DNA from: an uncultured Burkholderiales bacterium
Lineage (GTDB): Bacteria; Pseudomonadota; Gammaproteobacteria; Burkholderiales; Burkholderiaceae_C
Assembly (NCBI GenBank): GCA_903887325.1
Contig: CAISPG010000035.1
Span: 1-43,019, forward strand
Length of the DNA stretch: 43,019 nucleotides
Direction: 5' to 3'
The notes under the pieces are model-generated. The model saw nothing but the letters and a program-made list of their open reading frames with translations, searched no databases and was not told where the DNA came from. Made by a program: the position numbers and the translations under genes. Positions 32,652-41,111 of the stretch are shown here, one piece after another; the first letter of the stretch is position 1; every line of letters begins with the position of its first letter.

Positions 32652-33782
32652 ATGAAACGTTATCTTGACGAGCGCGTGCAGGCTGACCTGGCCCAAAAAA
32701 TGGTGTTCCTCACCGGCCCGCGCCAGGTGGGCAAAACCACGCTCAGCCGCCAGTTGATTGAAAACCAAGGTGGGCAATACCTGAACTACGACGTGGTGGC
32801 CGACCGGGCGCTGATCTTGAACCAGCGTTGGAACCCCCAAACGCCGCTGCTGGTGCTGGATGAAATTCACAAAATGCCCGACTGGAAAGCCTGGCTCAAA
32901 GGCGTGGTCGACGGCAAGCCCGCCACCCAGCAACTCTTGGTCACGGGCAGCGCCCGCATGGACACGTTCAGGCAAAGCGGTGAATCGCTGGCCGGGCGTT
33001 TTTTTGGTTTGCGGCTGCATCCCTTGTCAGTGCGCGAATGGTGCGAGCAAACCGGGGCCACGCCTGAGGCCGCGCTGGCCCATTTGCTGGAGCGCGGCGG
33101 TTTTCCCGAACCCTGTTTGGCGTCCGACAACGAACAGGCCGAGCGCTGGCGCAGGCAGTACTTTGATGGCCTGGTGCGCAATGACGTGCTGGAGTTTTCG
33201 CGCATACAAGAGGTGAACACCATAAGACTGTTTGCCCAACTGTTGCGCTCTCGCGTGGGCTCGCCGCTGTCGCTGGCCGGTATGGCGCGGGACTTGGCTG
33301 TGTCGCCGGTGACGCTGAAGAAGTACCTGGACATTTTGGAGGCGCTGTACATCGTGTTTGTGGTGCGCCCTTGGCACGACAACATTGCCCGCGCCACGCT
33401 GCAAACCCCCAAGGTGTATTTTTTCGACACGGGTTTGGTGGAAGGCGACGAAGGCCTGCGCTTTGAAAACCTGGTGGCCACCGCCTTGTTCAAGCAGGTG
33501 CAATGGCAGCACGATGTGCAAGGCAAAGAGGTCGGCCTGCATTACATACGCACCAAAGACGGTGCCGAAGTGGACTTTGCTTTGAGCGACAAAAACCAAC
33601 TCACGCAGTTGGTGGAGTGCAAGTTATCCGATGAAAAACCGCATCGCGCTTTGCTGCGATTCGCGCTGGAAAAAGCGCCGGTGCAAGCGGTGCAAGTGGT
33701 GCGGCATGCGCGGCACAGTTACAGCGTGGGCGATATCCAGATCCTGCAAGCGCATGAATTTTTAAATGCACTGCTGGCTTAA
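32652..33782 (+). CDS. AAA_14-type ATPase with DUF4143 C-terminal domain
   Basis: This 376-residue protein has Walker A GPRQVGKT at 22-29 and Walker B LLVLDEIHK near 66-74. It also has a sensor-like VTGSAR, then a winged-helix-like segment (LAGMARDLAVSPVTLKKYLDIL) and a DUF4143 region with GAEVDFAL and LVECKLS, which resembles a nuclease-like fold. These proteins are common and often horizontally mobile, and their function is unknown. It has its own repeat-bearing promoter region, and it interrupts a run of LPS genes without being one. The three hydrophilic domains suggest a soluble protein. Base composition is similar to its neighbours. Confidence 0.85.
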   Translation: MKRYLDERVQADLAQKMVFLTGPRQVGKTTLSRQLIENQGGQYLNYDVVADRALILNQRWNPQTPLLVLDEIHKMPDWKAWLKGVVDGKPATQQLLVTGSARMDTFRQSGESLAGRFFGLRLHPLSVREWCEQTGATPEAALAHLLERGGFPEPCLASDNEQAERWRRQYFDGLVRNDVLEFSRIQEVNTIRLFAQLLRSRVGSPLSLAGMARDLAVSPVTLKKYLDILEALYIVFVVRPWHDNIARATLQTPKVYFFDTGLVEGDEGLRFENLVATALFKQVQWQHDVQGKEVGLHYIRTKDGAEVDFALSDKNQLTQLVECKLSDEKPHRALLRFALEKAPVQAVQVVRHARHSYSVGDIQILQAHEFLNALLA

Positions 33783-33809
33783 CGCAGACTCACGACAAAG
33801 CAGGCTGCA

Positions 33810-34772
33810 TCAGCTGCGGTTCAGCCAATCCAAATACGCATTCACGCCCTGGCTGACGTTCAAAAACGCGTCTGTGTAACCGGCCCGGCGCAAGGCCGAT
33901 ATGTCCGCTTGGGTGTAGCTTTGGTAAGCGCCTTGTAAATGCGCCGGGAATGGGATGTAGTCCATGCGCGCATCCACCTGTCGGTGTTGCTTGTGCCAGT
34001 CCAACACGGCACGTGCCATGTCGTTGAATGACTGGGCGCGTCCAGTGCCTAAATTGAAAATGCCGCTGTGCTGCGCATGTTCCATGAACCACAGATTGAC
34101 TTTGGCGCAATCGCCGACATACACAAAATCGCGCTGCTGTTCGCCGTTGGCGTAACCGTCGGTGCCTTCGAACAAGCGGCACACGCCATCGGCCAGCACT
34201 TGGCGGTTGAAATGAAACGGCGTGGACGACATGCTGCCTTTGTGCGCTTCGCGCGGGCCGTAGACATTGAAATAACGCAGCCCCACCACCTGATGCCGCA
34301 AGCGCCCTTGCAAGCTGCGCACATACTGGTCAAACTGGAATTTGGAGAAGGCGTACATATTGATAGGCAACTCGGCCGCGCGTTGTTCAACAAAGCCGTT
34401 TTTACCCAAGCCGTACACAGATGCAGACGATGCGTAAACGAATTGCGCGTTGATGGCCTGGCACCAGTGCAACAGGGTTTTGCTGTATTCGAAGTTGTTA
34501 CGCATAATGAACTGGCCGTCCCACTCGGTGGTGGCCGAACACGCGCCCAGATGGAAGACAGTTTTCACTGGGCCCATGTCCTTACCAGCTTGAACCCGGG
34601 CCATGAAATCTTCCCGGTCCAGGTAGTCGCGGAAATGCAAGTCGGCCAGGTTGTGCATCTTCTGGCCGTTTTTCAAATGGTCGACCACCAGAATGTCGGT
34701 ATGACCTTGCTGGTTGAGTTGTTCAATCAGGTTGCTGCCGATGAGGCCGGCGCCGCCGGTGACGATGATCAT
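33810..34772 (-). CDS. hldD: ADP-L-glycero-D-manno-heptose 6-epimerase
   Basis: This extended short-chain dehydrogenase (320 residues) makes ADP-L,D-heptose, the donor for WaaC/WaaF. The NADP-binding TGGAGLIGSN is at the N-terminus. The catalytic SSASVYG and the Y-x3-K pair in MYAFSKFQFD follow, and the family motif GLRYFNVYGPRE is present. ATG 34772 gives full length, with a poor Shine-Dalgarno. In relatives hldD follows hldE directly; here 2.3 kb with two glycosyltransferase genes on the opposite strand intervenes, so it needs its own promoter. A candidate (TTGAAA-N17-AATCAT on minus, 34836-34864) lies upstream. Confidence 0.96.
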   Translation of the reverse strand: MIIVTGGAGLIGSNLIEQLNQQGHTDILVVDHLKNGQKMHNLADLHFRDYLDREDFMARVQAGKDMGPVKTVFHLGACSATTEWDGQFIMRNNFEYSKTLLHWCQAINAQFVYASSASVYGLGKNGFVEQRAAELPINMYAFSKFQFDQYVRSLQGRLRHQVVGLRYFNVYGPREAHKGSMSSTPFHFNRQVLADGVCRLFEGTDGYANGEQQRDFVYVGDCAKVNLWFMEHAQHSGIFNLGTGRAQSFNDMARAVLDWHKQHRQVDARMDYIPFPAHLQGAYQSYTQADISALRRAGYTDAFLNVSQGVNAYLDWLNRS

Positions 34773-35080
34773 GAGTGCTGTGGTTCCGCTTGTTTCAGAA
34801 TAAAAACGAAAATTGCTAGGTGTTTAGGTGTTGACATGATTCACTGAATATTCTGGCATTTCAATGCTAGACCTCAGCTTCAATGATATAGGTGTTTGAC
34901 TTTTTGGTATTCCAGCAGTTTTTTTATTGCACTGTGTGAATATTTCTTAATATGCCGTTCGATGGAATTACTTGCCCGGGAGAAAAGCAGAATGAAGCGC
35001 TTTGCCTATGACTTTTTACGGAAAAACCAGCGGAGACTCGGGTAAAATGAACGTTCGTATTCAATATTTATGAGCTAACT
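34773..35080. other. AT-rich intergenic region at the edge of the glycosyltransferase island
   Basis: No gene is convincing in these 308 bp; a 27-codon frame at 34962-35045 lacks support. TAGGTGTT occurs three times (34817, 34825, 34889), the last two within TAGGTGTT(T)GAC. A minus-strand promoter for hldD is possible at 34836-34864. For the plus-strand genes only a lone -10-like TAAAAT (35043-35048) is seen. Confidence 0.5.
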
Positions 35081-36142
35081 ATGCTGGATTCTGCTGTTGA
35101 TAAGCGATCTTTACGTGTGCTTATAAGTTCTTATGATTTTCCACCTATTCCCTATGATTTGGCAGAGGCATTTAATAGATCCGGTATAGAGGTGTTTTTA
35201 TTGATTACATCTTATGGAACAGAGCCGGCTTTTTATCGTTTTGTTATAAAACGAGTGAATAAATTTGTAAGACATTTGCGTTTTATTACTGGAAAGACCA
35301 TCAGGTTTTTTGAAAAACATCCTGATGAGCGTGGTAACTGGCTTAATCGACGCTTTGAAGAAGCTTGTGACAGTTTTCACCCAGATATTGTTTTATTTGT
35401 TCATGGTCACCATTATGGTGAAGCGATTCTTGAACGGTTGGAAATAAAAAAAATCGCATGGCATATTGAACCTGATGACTTCGTAAAATTAGAATCGGAA
35501 GCAGCTTCATTTGATATTTACACTAGCTTCAGTTCCACTACGGTGAAAAGACTACAAGAAGCAGGAAAAGCCACTGCTTACATATGTCATGGCGTCAATT
35601 TAAATTCTTTTTTTCCACGACCAGCAACACCGAAATTATATGATCTGAGTTTTGTAGGAAATTGGAGTCCATGGCGAGAGGAGACTTTGCAGGCGATTCT
35701 CTCCGTGACACATAACGTTGCTTTGTATGGGCCCACTTGGAAGCGCAGGACCAGTATTCCACGCAGTCTGTTTAAAAAAATTTATTGCGGTGAGAAAATC
35801 GAAGGCGCGGCATTGAACCTTTTATACAACCAGAGTAAAGTAGTGTTAAACGCCCAAAGAGAGCGGCAAGCAAATGGACTCAACATGCGTTACTTTGAAG
35901 TCACAGCATCAAATGCATGCCTGTTGACAGACTCAGTACCTGAATTGGAGGATCACTTCACACCTAATGTGCATCTTTGCGTATACAAAAATTGTGACGA
36001 ATTGGTTCAAACATTGCGAAATCTGCTGGTAAATGATGAGTTGCGTAGCGCAATCGCCAGTAAAGGTTATCAAAAAGTAGTTGACAATTACACCTATGAT
36101 CACTTAGTCCAAAAACTGCTGAATTTGACCAGTTCTAAATAA
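35081..36142 (+). CDS. glycosyltransferase, CgeB-like (GT-B, DUF3880/Glyco_trans_1_2 type)
   Basis: This 353-residue protein has an N-terminal Rossmann-like half (RVLISSYDFPPIPYDLAEAFNR) and a C-terminal half typical of CgeB-like GT-B enzymes: LYDLSFVGNWS, then LNMRYFEVTASNACLLTD-type donor-site region and repeated C-terminal NDELRSAIASKGYQKV. Sugar donor and acceptor are unknown; the setting suggests LPS core or surface glycan. The gene is much AT-richer than the flanking hld genes (23 G+C in the 60 bases at 35401-35460, against 39 in 38041-38100). ATG 35081 has GAGC eight to ten bases upstream. Forms a plus-strand pair with the next gene. Confidence 0.8.
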   Translation: MLDSAVDKRSLRVLISSYDFPPIPYDLAEAFNRSGIEVFLLITSYGTEPAFYRFVIKRVNKFVRHLRFITGKTIRFFEKHPDERGNWLNRRFEEACDSFHPDIVLFVHGHHYGEAILERLEIKKIAWHIEPDDFVKLESEAASFDIYTSFSSTTVKRLQEAGKATAYICHGVNLNSFFPRPATPKLYDLSFVGNWSPWREETLQAILSVTHNVALYGPTWKRRTSIPRSLFKKIYCGEKIEGAALNLLYNQSKVVLNAQRERQANGLNMRYFEVTASNACLLTDSVPELEDHFTPNVHLCVYKNCDELVQTLRNLLVNDELRSAIASKGYQKVVDNYTYDHLVQKLLNLTSSK

Positions 36143-36178
36143 TCCGATCTTTAAAAATTTGATGCACCACAAACAGCT

Positions 36179-37039
36179 ATGCCATTAAATCCCTTAGTCA
36201 GTATAGTAATTACCACTTATAACCGGAGTGACAGTTTAAGTATTGTTTTAAAGGCTTTGGAAAAACAGACCGATACTGCTTTTGAAGTGGTCATTGCTGA
36301 TGATGGGTCTAGCAATCAGCATTGCGATGTGATTAAGGACGCGGCAAACCGATGTTCATATGCAGTCGCTCACGTGTGGCATCCTGACACCGGATTCACT
36401 GTATCGCGCGCGAGGAATCTGGGCATTTCAGTTGCCCGCCAAGAATACATCATTTTGCTTGACGGAGACTGTGTCCCAGATAAAGACTTTGTCGCACAGC
36501 ATAAGCGAATGCGTCAGTCGGGTTGTTTGGTAACGGGCAGCCGTTTATTATTGACCGAGGCGTTCACAGATAAAGTAATTGGTGAATCAGAAGATATTGT
36601 TGGTAAAAGTACGGGTTATTGGTTAAATAGCTGGCGCCGCGGGCAAGTCAATAAATTGACCCATTTATGTCGTCTGCCCAATGGTTCCTATCGCATACAG
36701 CCTAAATTCAAATGGCAAGGCATCAGAAGCTGCAACATGGGACTGTGGCGCAAAGACCTGGAGGTAGTTAACGGATTTGACGCTACCTTTGAAGGCTGGG
36801 GGCATGAGGATGCTGATTTGGTATTGCGCTTATTTCATGCGGGCGTGTTGAGAAAAAAGAGTTTTTGCGCAACAGAGGTATTTCATTTATGGCATCCTGA
36901 GGCTAACCGCATCGCTGAATCGAACAATCGAGACAGGGTCAGAGAACGAATTCAAAATGGAGTGGTTCGAGCTCCTTTAGGTTTAGAGGAATGTCAGCAT
37001 GTATCAGATTATGAAGTCACCCATTTTCTTCATTGGTGA
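36179..37039 (+). CDS. family 2 glycosyltransferase with C-terminal Glyco_transf_7-like region
   Basis: This 286-residue GT-A enzyme has VSIVITTYNRSDSL, VIADDGSS, the DxD-type LLDGDCVPD near residue 95 and a late GFDATFEGWGHEDADLVLRL. That last motif is the GWGxED signature of the galactosyltransferase/chondroitin-polymerase-like C-terminal region. Donor and acceptor are unknown. AT-rich like its partner (22 G+C in the 60 bases 36241-36300), 36 bp downstream of it. It ends 48 bp from the convergent hldE stop. No transmembrane segment, so it is probably cytoplasmic or membrane-associated. Confidence 0.87.
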   Translation: MPLNPLVSIVITTYNRSDSLSIVLKALEKQTDTAFEVVIADDGSSNQHCDVIKDAANRCSYAVAHVWHPDTGFTVSRARNLGISVARQEYIILLDGDCVPDKDFVAQHKRMRQSGCLVTGSRLLLTEAFTDKVIGESEDIVGKSTGYWLNSWRRGQVNKLTHLCRLPNGSYRIQPKFKWQGIRSCNMGLWRKDLEVVNGFDATFEGWGHEDADLVLRLFHAGVLRKKSFCATEVFHLWHPEANRIAESNNRDRVRERIQNGVVRAPLGLEECQHVSDYEVTHFLHW

Positions 37040-37087
37040 ATAAGAACCGATCATTTGCGGTGAAATAGCGCTTTGTTCTGAAGGCCT

Positions 37088-38530
37088 TTATTTTGGGTGT
37101 TGCTGAATCTTTTGAATCAGACCGGTGGTGGAATGCCCGGCCAGAAAATCCAGAATCACCACCTCCCCACCTGCGGCAGTCACGCAAGCCCCGCCTGCGA
37201 CCTGTTCGGTCGAATAATCGCCGCCTTTGACCAGCACATGAGGCAGCAAGCGGCAATACAAGCGTTCTGGCGTGTCCTCGGCAAACGCCACCACACCATT
37301 GACACAGGCCAGCGCTGACAGCATGCGCAAACGCGTGGTCAGAGGGTTGACGGGTCGGCCCTCGCCTTTGAGACGTCGCACCGAATCGTCGTCGTTGACC
37401 GCGACAAACAACATATCACCTAAAGCGCGGGCTTTTTCCAGGTAATCGATGTGCCCGGGGTGCAGGATATCAAAACAACCGTTGGTCATGATGACGCGTT
37501 TGCCAGCGGTGCGGGCTTGTTGAATACGCTCGAACATGGCGTCTTCACTGAATACCGTGTGTTCGCCTCCGTCGGGGAGCAGCGCCTGTCGCAATTCGTC
37601 GAAACTGACGGTAGCGGTACCAAGTTTGGCGACCACCAGACCGGCGGCCGCGTTGGACAGGTTCATGGCGTGCGGCAGGCTCAGACCGGCGGCCAGTGCA
37701 GCGCCCAGGGTAGCGACTACGGTGTCGCCCGCTCCCGTCACGTCAAACACTTCCTGGGCCCGGGTGGAGATATGCACCGCTGGTTGGTCGCGCATCATCA
37801 AACTCATCCCTTTTTCACTGCGTGTTACCAGTACGGCTTGCAAATCCAGTGAGGCGCGCAATTGCTGGCCTTTGGCTTCAACATCGGCATCGCTGGCGCA
37901 ATGGCCAACCACCGCTTCGAATTCGCCCATGTTGGGCGTGATGACGGTGGCACCCCGGTAGCGCTCGAAATCAATGCCCTTGGTATCGATGATCACTGGC
38001 TTGCCGGCTGCGCGCGCCAGTGCCACCATGTCGGCGGCGCGGCGCAGCGCGCCTTTGGCATAGTCCGACAAAATGACCGCGTCGACCAGTGGCAGCTGCG
38101 CTTTGTATGTTTGCAGAAACTCGTCGGCGTCCCACTGCGGAAAATGATCCTCAAAGTCAAGCCGTATGAGTTGCTGCTGGCGCGAAATAATGCGCAGCTT
38201 GGTGATGGTTTTGCTGCCCACCACTTTTTGCAAATGCGCGTGTATGTGTCGCTCGGACAGCAGTTGCTGCATCTGTGCTGCGGAGGCGTCGTCGCCGACC
38301 AAGCCCATCAAGCGGGTTTGCACGCCAAGCGCCGCTGTGTTGGCAGCCACATTGCCGGCCCCGCCGAGCCGCACTTCCTCTTTGTTGACATGAACCACCG
38401 GTACCGGTGCTTCCGGTGAAATGCGACCGGTTGAACCGTGCCAATAGCTGTCGAGCATGAGGTCGCCGACGATCAGCAGGCGCGCGTGCGATAAATCGGG
38501 CAGTTGCGCAGAGGAAAGTTGTGTAGACAT
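37088..38530 (-). CDS. hldE: bifunctional heptose-7-phosphate kinase / heptose-1-phosphate adenylyltransferase
   Basis: This 480-residue fusion makes ADP-D-glycero-D-manno-heptose. The N-terminal ribokinase-type domain (to about 325) shows GGAGNVAANTAALG and the anion-hole motif VTGAGDTVVA. The C-terminal cytidylyltransferase-type domain (about 345-480) opens with VIMTNGCFDILHPGHIDYL and has VKGGDYS. Some Betaproteobacteria encode the two activities separately; here they are fused. The start lies 9 bp after the gmhA stop, so the two are in one operon. After hldE the operon now meets convergent island genes and no longer runs into hldD. Confidence 0.96.
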   Translation of the reverse strand: MSTQLSSAQLPDLSHARLLIVGDLMLDSYWHGSTGRISPEAPVPVVHVNKEEVRLGGAGNVAANTAALGVQTRLMGLVGDDASAAQMQQLLSERHIHAHLQKVVGSKTITKLRIISRQQQLIRLDFEDHFPQWDADEFLQTYKAQLPLVDAVILSDYAKGALRRAADMVALARAAGKPVIIDTKGIDFERYRGATVITPNMGEFEAVVGHCASDADVEAKGQQLRASLDLQAVLVTRSEKGMSLMMRDQPAVHISTRAQEVFDVTGAGDTVVATLGAALAAGLSLPHAMNLSNAAAGLVVAKLGTATVSFDELRQALLPDGGEHTVFSEDAMFERIQQARTAGKRVIMTNGCFDILHPGHIDYLEKARALGDMLFVAVNDDDSVRRLKGEGRPVNPLTTRLRMLSALACVNGVVAFAEDTPERLYCRLLPHVLVKGGDYSTEQVAGGACVTAAGGEVVILDFLAGHSTTGLIQKIQQHPK

Positions 38531-38539
38531 GCTCAGTGC

Positions 38540-39121
38540 TCAGTCTGCGGACACCAGTCCGAGTTGTTGTTCAACCGCACCGCACAGGCTGTGACCGATC
38601 AGAATATGCGCTTCTTGAATGCGCGCCGTCACCTGGCTGGGCACCACGATGGAGATATCGCACACAGATTTTAGTTTGCCGCCGTCGCGCCCGAGCAAGC
38701 CTATGCAAGTGATGCCAATGGTTTTGGCGGCGGCCACGGCAGCCAGCACATTGCCGGAGTTGCCCGAGGTGGAAATGGCGATCAGGCAATCGCCGGGCTT
38801 GCCAATGGCTTGCACTTGTCTGGCAAAAATCGCTTCGAAAGAATAATCGTTGGCGATGCAAGTCAGCGCCGATGTGTCGGTCGATAAAGCGATGGCAGCA
38901 ATCGGCGGCCTGTCCTTGATGAAGCGGCCGGTGAATTCGGCCGCCAGGTGCTGGCTGTCAGCGGCGGAGCCACCGTTGCCGCACAGCATCAGCTTGCCTC
39001 CGGCGCGCAGGCTGTTGACACAGGCGTTGATGGCCTGGTCTACGTGTGCGTCAAGCGCCGCCAAGTGCTGGCACATGGCCAGGTGTTCGTTCAAATTGCG
39101 TGAAAAAAGGCTGTCAGTCAT
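38540..39121 (-). CDS. gmhA: sedoheptulose-7-phosphate isomerase
   Basis: This 193-residue SIS-domain enzyme makes D-glycero-D-manno-heptose 7-phosphate, the first step toward ADP-heptose. Motifs: LCGNGGSAADSQHLAAEF near 47-64, ALSTDTSALTCIANDY, and ISTSGNSGNVLAA. The close paralogue DiaA (replication) shares these, but the position next to hldE supports GmhA. It lies in the minus-strand chain from the ligase to hldE. gmhB, the phosphatase of the pathway, is not in the window. Confidence 0.9.
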   Translation of the reverse strand: MTDSLFSRNLNEHLAMCQHLAALDAHVDQAINACVNSLRAGGKLMLCGNGGSAADSQHLAAEFTGRFIKDRPPIAAIALSTDTSALTCIANDYSFEAIFARQVQAIGKPGDCLIAISTSGNSGNVLAAVAAAKTIGITCIGLLGRDGGKLKSVCDISIVVPSQVTARIQEAHILIGHSLCGAVEQQLGLVSAD

Positions 39122-39136
39122 GGGCGAGGTTGTGAT

Positions 39137-40141
39137 TTATGGAGATAGCGACGGCTGCGTCGCTGCGAAATACGCTTGGCACACGTGCTGACTCAGCATC
39201 ACTTCAGCCCGTGTGTTTTTGAATTGGTGAGTATAGGCATTGGCCTGGCGGATGATGGCCAGGGCTTCTTCAGGATGCGCTTCGTAGTGATCAAAGAGTT
39301 GTTGAAAATTGCTGAAGTCGTCAGCCAGCTCGGCATAGTGAACACCAGCCTGTAAACGGCCTTCCAGAAACCAGGTTTCAAAACGCGGCTTGGGCATGAT
39401 GCAAAGTGAGCTGGAATTCAGTATCCACTTGAGATTGGTCGCCACATCATTGCCTTCAATCGACAAAATGTATTTGTACTCCAACTGCTCAAAAATAGTC
39501 AGCCTGGGTTTGTAGTGCGGGTCATCCCGGGCCAGCGCCGGGTTGCCGGCATCGCAAAACGGCAGCTTGGCGGTTTCATTCAAAAACAGCTGACGGTTGG
39601 GCTGGTAGCTGCCACCGCGCCAGACCATAGCGGCGCGCTTCATGCGAAAGTCATACGGGTCGCGCGGAAAACGCAAATGCCGTCGCATGTCCAGGGGCAG
39701 CAGCACCGAATTTTGGTTGCTGTCGCTGATTGGCCGGCTTTTCACCAGACTGGGCACATCGGGCACCCAGTTCACATCGCCGAACAGGCGGAAAAAACGC
39801 TGGTTCAGAAAATGCGGGTAAAGGCCGCGCAACATATCGCCGACGTAATAACTGTGTCGCATGATGCTGACCTCGTGCGCCAGCACTGCGCCCGGCGGCA
39901 GGGTGAGCGGGCCTTGCAGCTTGCAGTAAAGCGCCAAGCGTTGTTGTTGCGCTTGGTTTAACGCAGGCAGCACAGGTTTGCGCGAGTCAGAACCACCTGC
40001 ATAACGCACCAACAGCCACACCCACAGGTTGTTTAACTGCCACTTTAGCGGCCAGCGGGCATACCAATTCAAAACCGAGGATACGCACATGCGCCAACCG
40101 ACCAGCAACCTGTCCCCTGTGCACAATACCAAAGTATTCAT
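39137..40141 (-). CDS. CAP10 / GT90-type glycosyltransferase
   Basis: This 334-residue protein has the GT90 core seen in LpsA- and CAP10-like enzymes: AAMVWRGGSYQPNRQLF, DPHYKPRLTIFEQLEYKYILSIEGNDVATNLKWILNSSS-type region, then MPKPRFETWFLEGRL. Such enzymes add xylose, glucose or galactose to glycans; in bacteria they often act on LPS core. The ATG overlaps the stop of the EamA gene as ATGA, which fixes the start and implies coupling. gmhA follows 15 bp downstream. Confidence 0.85.
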   Translation of the reverse strand: MNTLVLCTGDRLLVGWRMCVSSVLNWYARWPLKWQLNNLWVWLLVRYAGGSDSRKPVLPALNQAQQQRLALYCKLQGPLTLPPGAVLAHEVSIMRHSYYVGDMLRGLYPHFLNQRFFRLFGDVNWVPDVPSLVKSRPISDSNQNSVLLPLDMRRHLRFPRDPYDFRMKRAAMVWRGGSYQPNRQLFLNETAKLPFCDAGNPALARDDPHYKPRLTIFEQLEYKYILSIEGNDVATNLKWILNSSSLCIMPKPRFETWFLEGRLQAGVHYAELADDFSNFQQLFDHYEAHPEEALAIIRQANAYTHQFKNTRAEVMLSQHVCQAYFAATQPSLSP

Positions 40142-41043
40142 GACCGCTTTCTCAATCCCAGGTAAATAACCACCGACACCACCAGCAATGCCCCGGCGAT
40201 TTGTACCGCAGCGATCTGCTGGTCCAGCACCGCCCAGCCCAAGGCCAGCGCAAACACCGGCTCCACATTCATGATGGCGCTGTTACCGGCCACGCCGAGT
40301 TTAGGCAGCACCGTGAACATCAGTGTGAAACCGCTGCCGTACAAACAACTCAAGCCCAGCAACCCCAGCCAACCGATACCGGTTTGCGGCCATTGCGGGC
40401 CGCCATGCCAGCCTATCACCAATGTCGCCACAGAGGCGGCCAACAACAAGCTGAAAAAAGTGCGCACCCGCCCGTCCAGCCCGGAGGTTTCGTGCTGCGT
40501 CCACACCAGCACCAGACCGAAACTGGCTGCCGCACCCAAGGCAAAAGCCACGCCCGCCCCCATCACCGCCCATTGTTGGCGCATGCCCAGGCCCGAAGCC
40601 GCACCTGCCACATCCAACGCCAAAGCCAAACCTGTCAATATGACCGGCATGGCCAGTAACACCTGGCGTTCCGGCGGCAGCCGGTAAAGCAAGCGGTTCC
40701 ACAAGGCCGTCCATAACGGATAGGTGTTGAAAGCCAGCAGGGCGAGTGCCACCGGCAACCGCGACACCGCGCCGTACAGCAGTTGGCTTTGCAAACCCAC
40801 CATCAAACCAATCAGCAACAAGCCGCGCCGGTGCCCAGGCGTGAGTTGCCAGAACCGGCCCATGCGCAACACCAGCAAACCGACCACCAGTGCGGTGGAA
40901 GCGCTGCGCACCGCCACGGCGGTGGCCACGTCCAGCCCGCTGTTGAAAGCCAGCCTGGCGCAAATATGGTTGCCGGCCATCAACAAGGCGACTAGCAACA
41001 AACTGGCAAAGCCTTGCAGGCTGAGGGCACGGGAAGCGGTCAT
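40138..41043 (-). CDS. EamA/DMT-family transporter, ten membrane helices
   Basis: The protein has about 301 residues from ATG 41043 (MTASRALSLQGFASLL), with two five-helix EamA repeats. The first starts at ALLMAGNHICARLAF; the second ends with NVEPVFALALGWAVLDQQIAAVQIAGALLVV. DMT carriers export amino acids or other metabolites; the substrate is unknown and no glycan-specific motif is visible. The frame stays open to 41154, overlapping the upstream glycosyltransferase stop, so ATG 41130 (MDASLLKL) is possible and would restore tight operon spacing. Neither start has a clear Shine-Dalgarno. Confidence 0.88.
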   Translation of the reverse strand: MTASRALSLQGFASLLLVALLMAGNHICARLAFNSGLDVATAVAVRSASTALVVGLLVLRMGRFWQLTPGHRRGLLLIGLMVGLQSQLLYGAVSRLPVALALLAFNTYPLWTALWNRLLYRLPPERQVLLAMPVILTGLALALDVAGAASGLGMRQQWAVMGAGVAFALGAAASFGLVLVWTQHETSGLDGRVRTFFSLLLAASVATLVIGWHGGPQWPQTGIGWLGLLGLSCLYGSGFTLMFTVLPKLGVAGNSAIMNVEPVFALALGWAVLDQQIAAVQIAGALLVVSVVIYLGLRKRS

Positions 41044-41111
41044 GGCTTTGTGGGGTTGAAAAAAAAGTTGGGCAGGCTGGCGGGCAGCAAGTGAGCCCGG
41101 CGCTGATAGCT

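Noticed and set aside
32652-33782. Calling the AAA_14/DUF4143 gene part of a defence or toxin-antitoxin system
   Set aside because: It is a single gene among LPS genes with no partner gene. The family is widespread with unknown function, so the claim would be unsupported.
34962-35045. A 27-codon open frame before the CgeB-like glycosyltransferase
   Set aside because: It has no Shine-Dalgarno and no recognisable sequence, and it lies in an AT-rich promoter region. It could be a gene remnant, but nothing supports that.
35081-37039. Mobile-element ends flanking the glycosyltransferase island
   Set aside because: I looked for terminal inverted repeats, transposase fragments, tRNA genes and matching direct repeats on both sides and saw none. 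Transfer is inferred from composition and synteny only.
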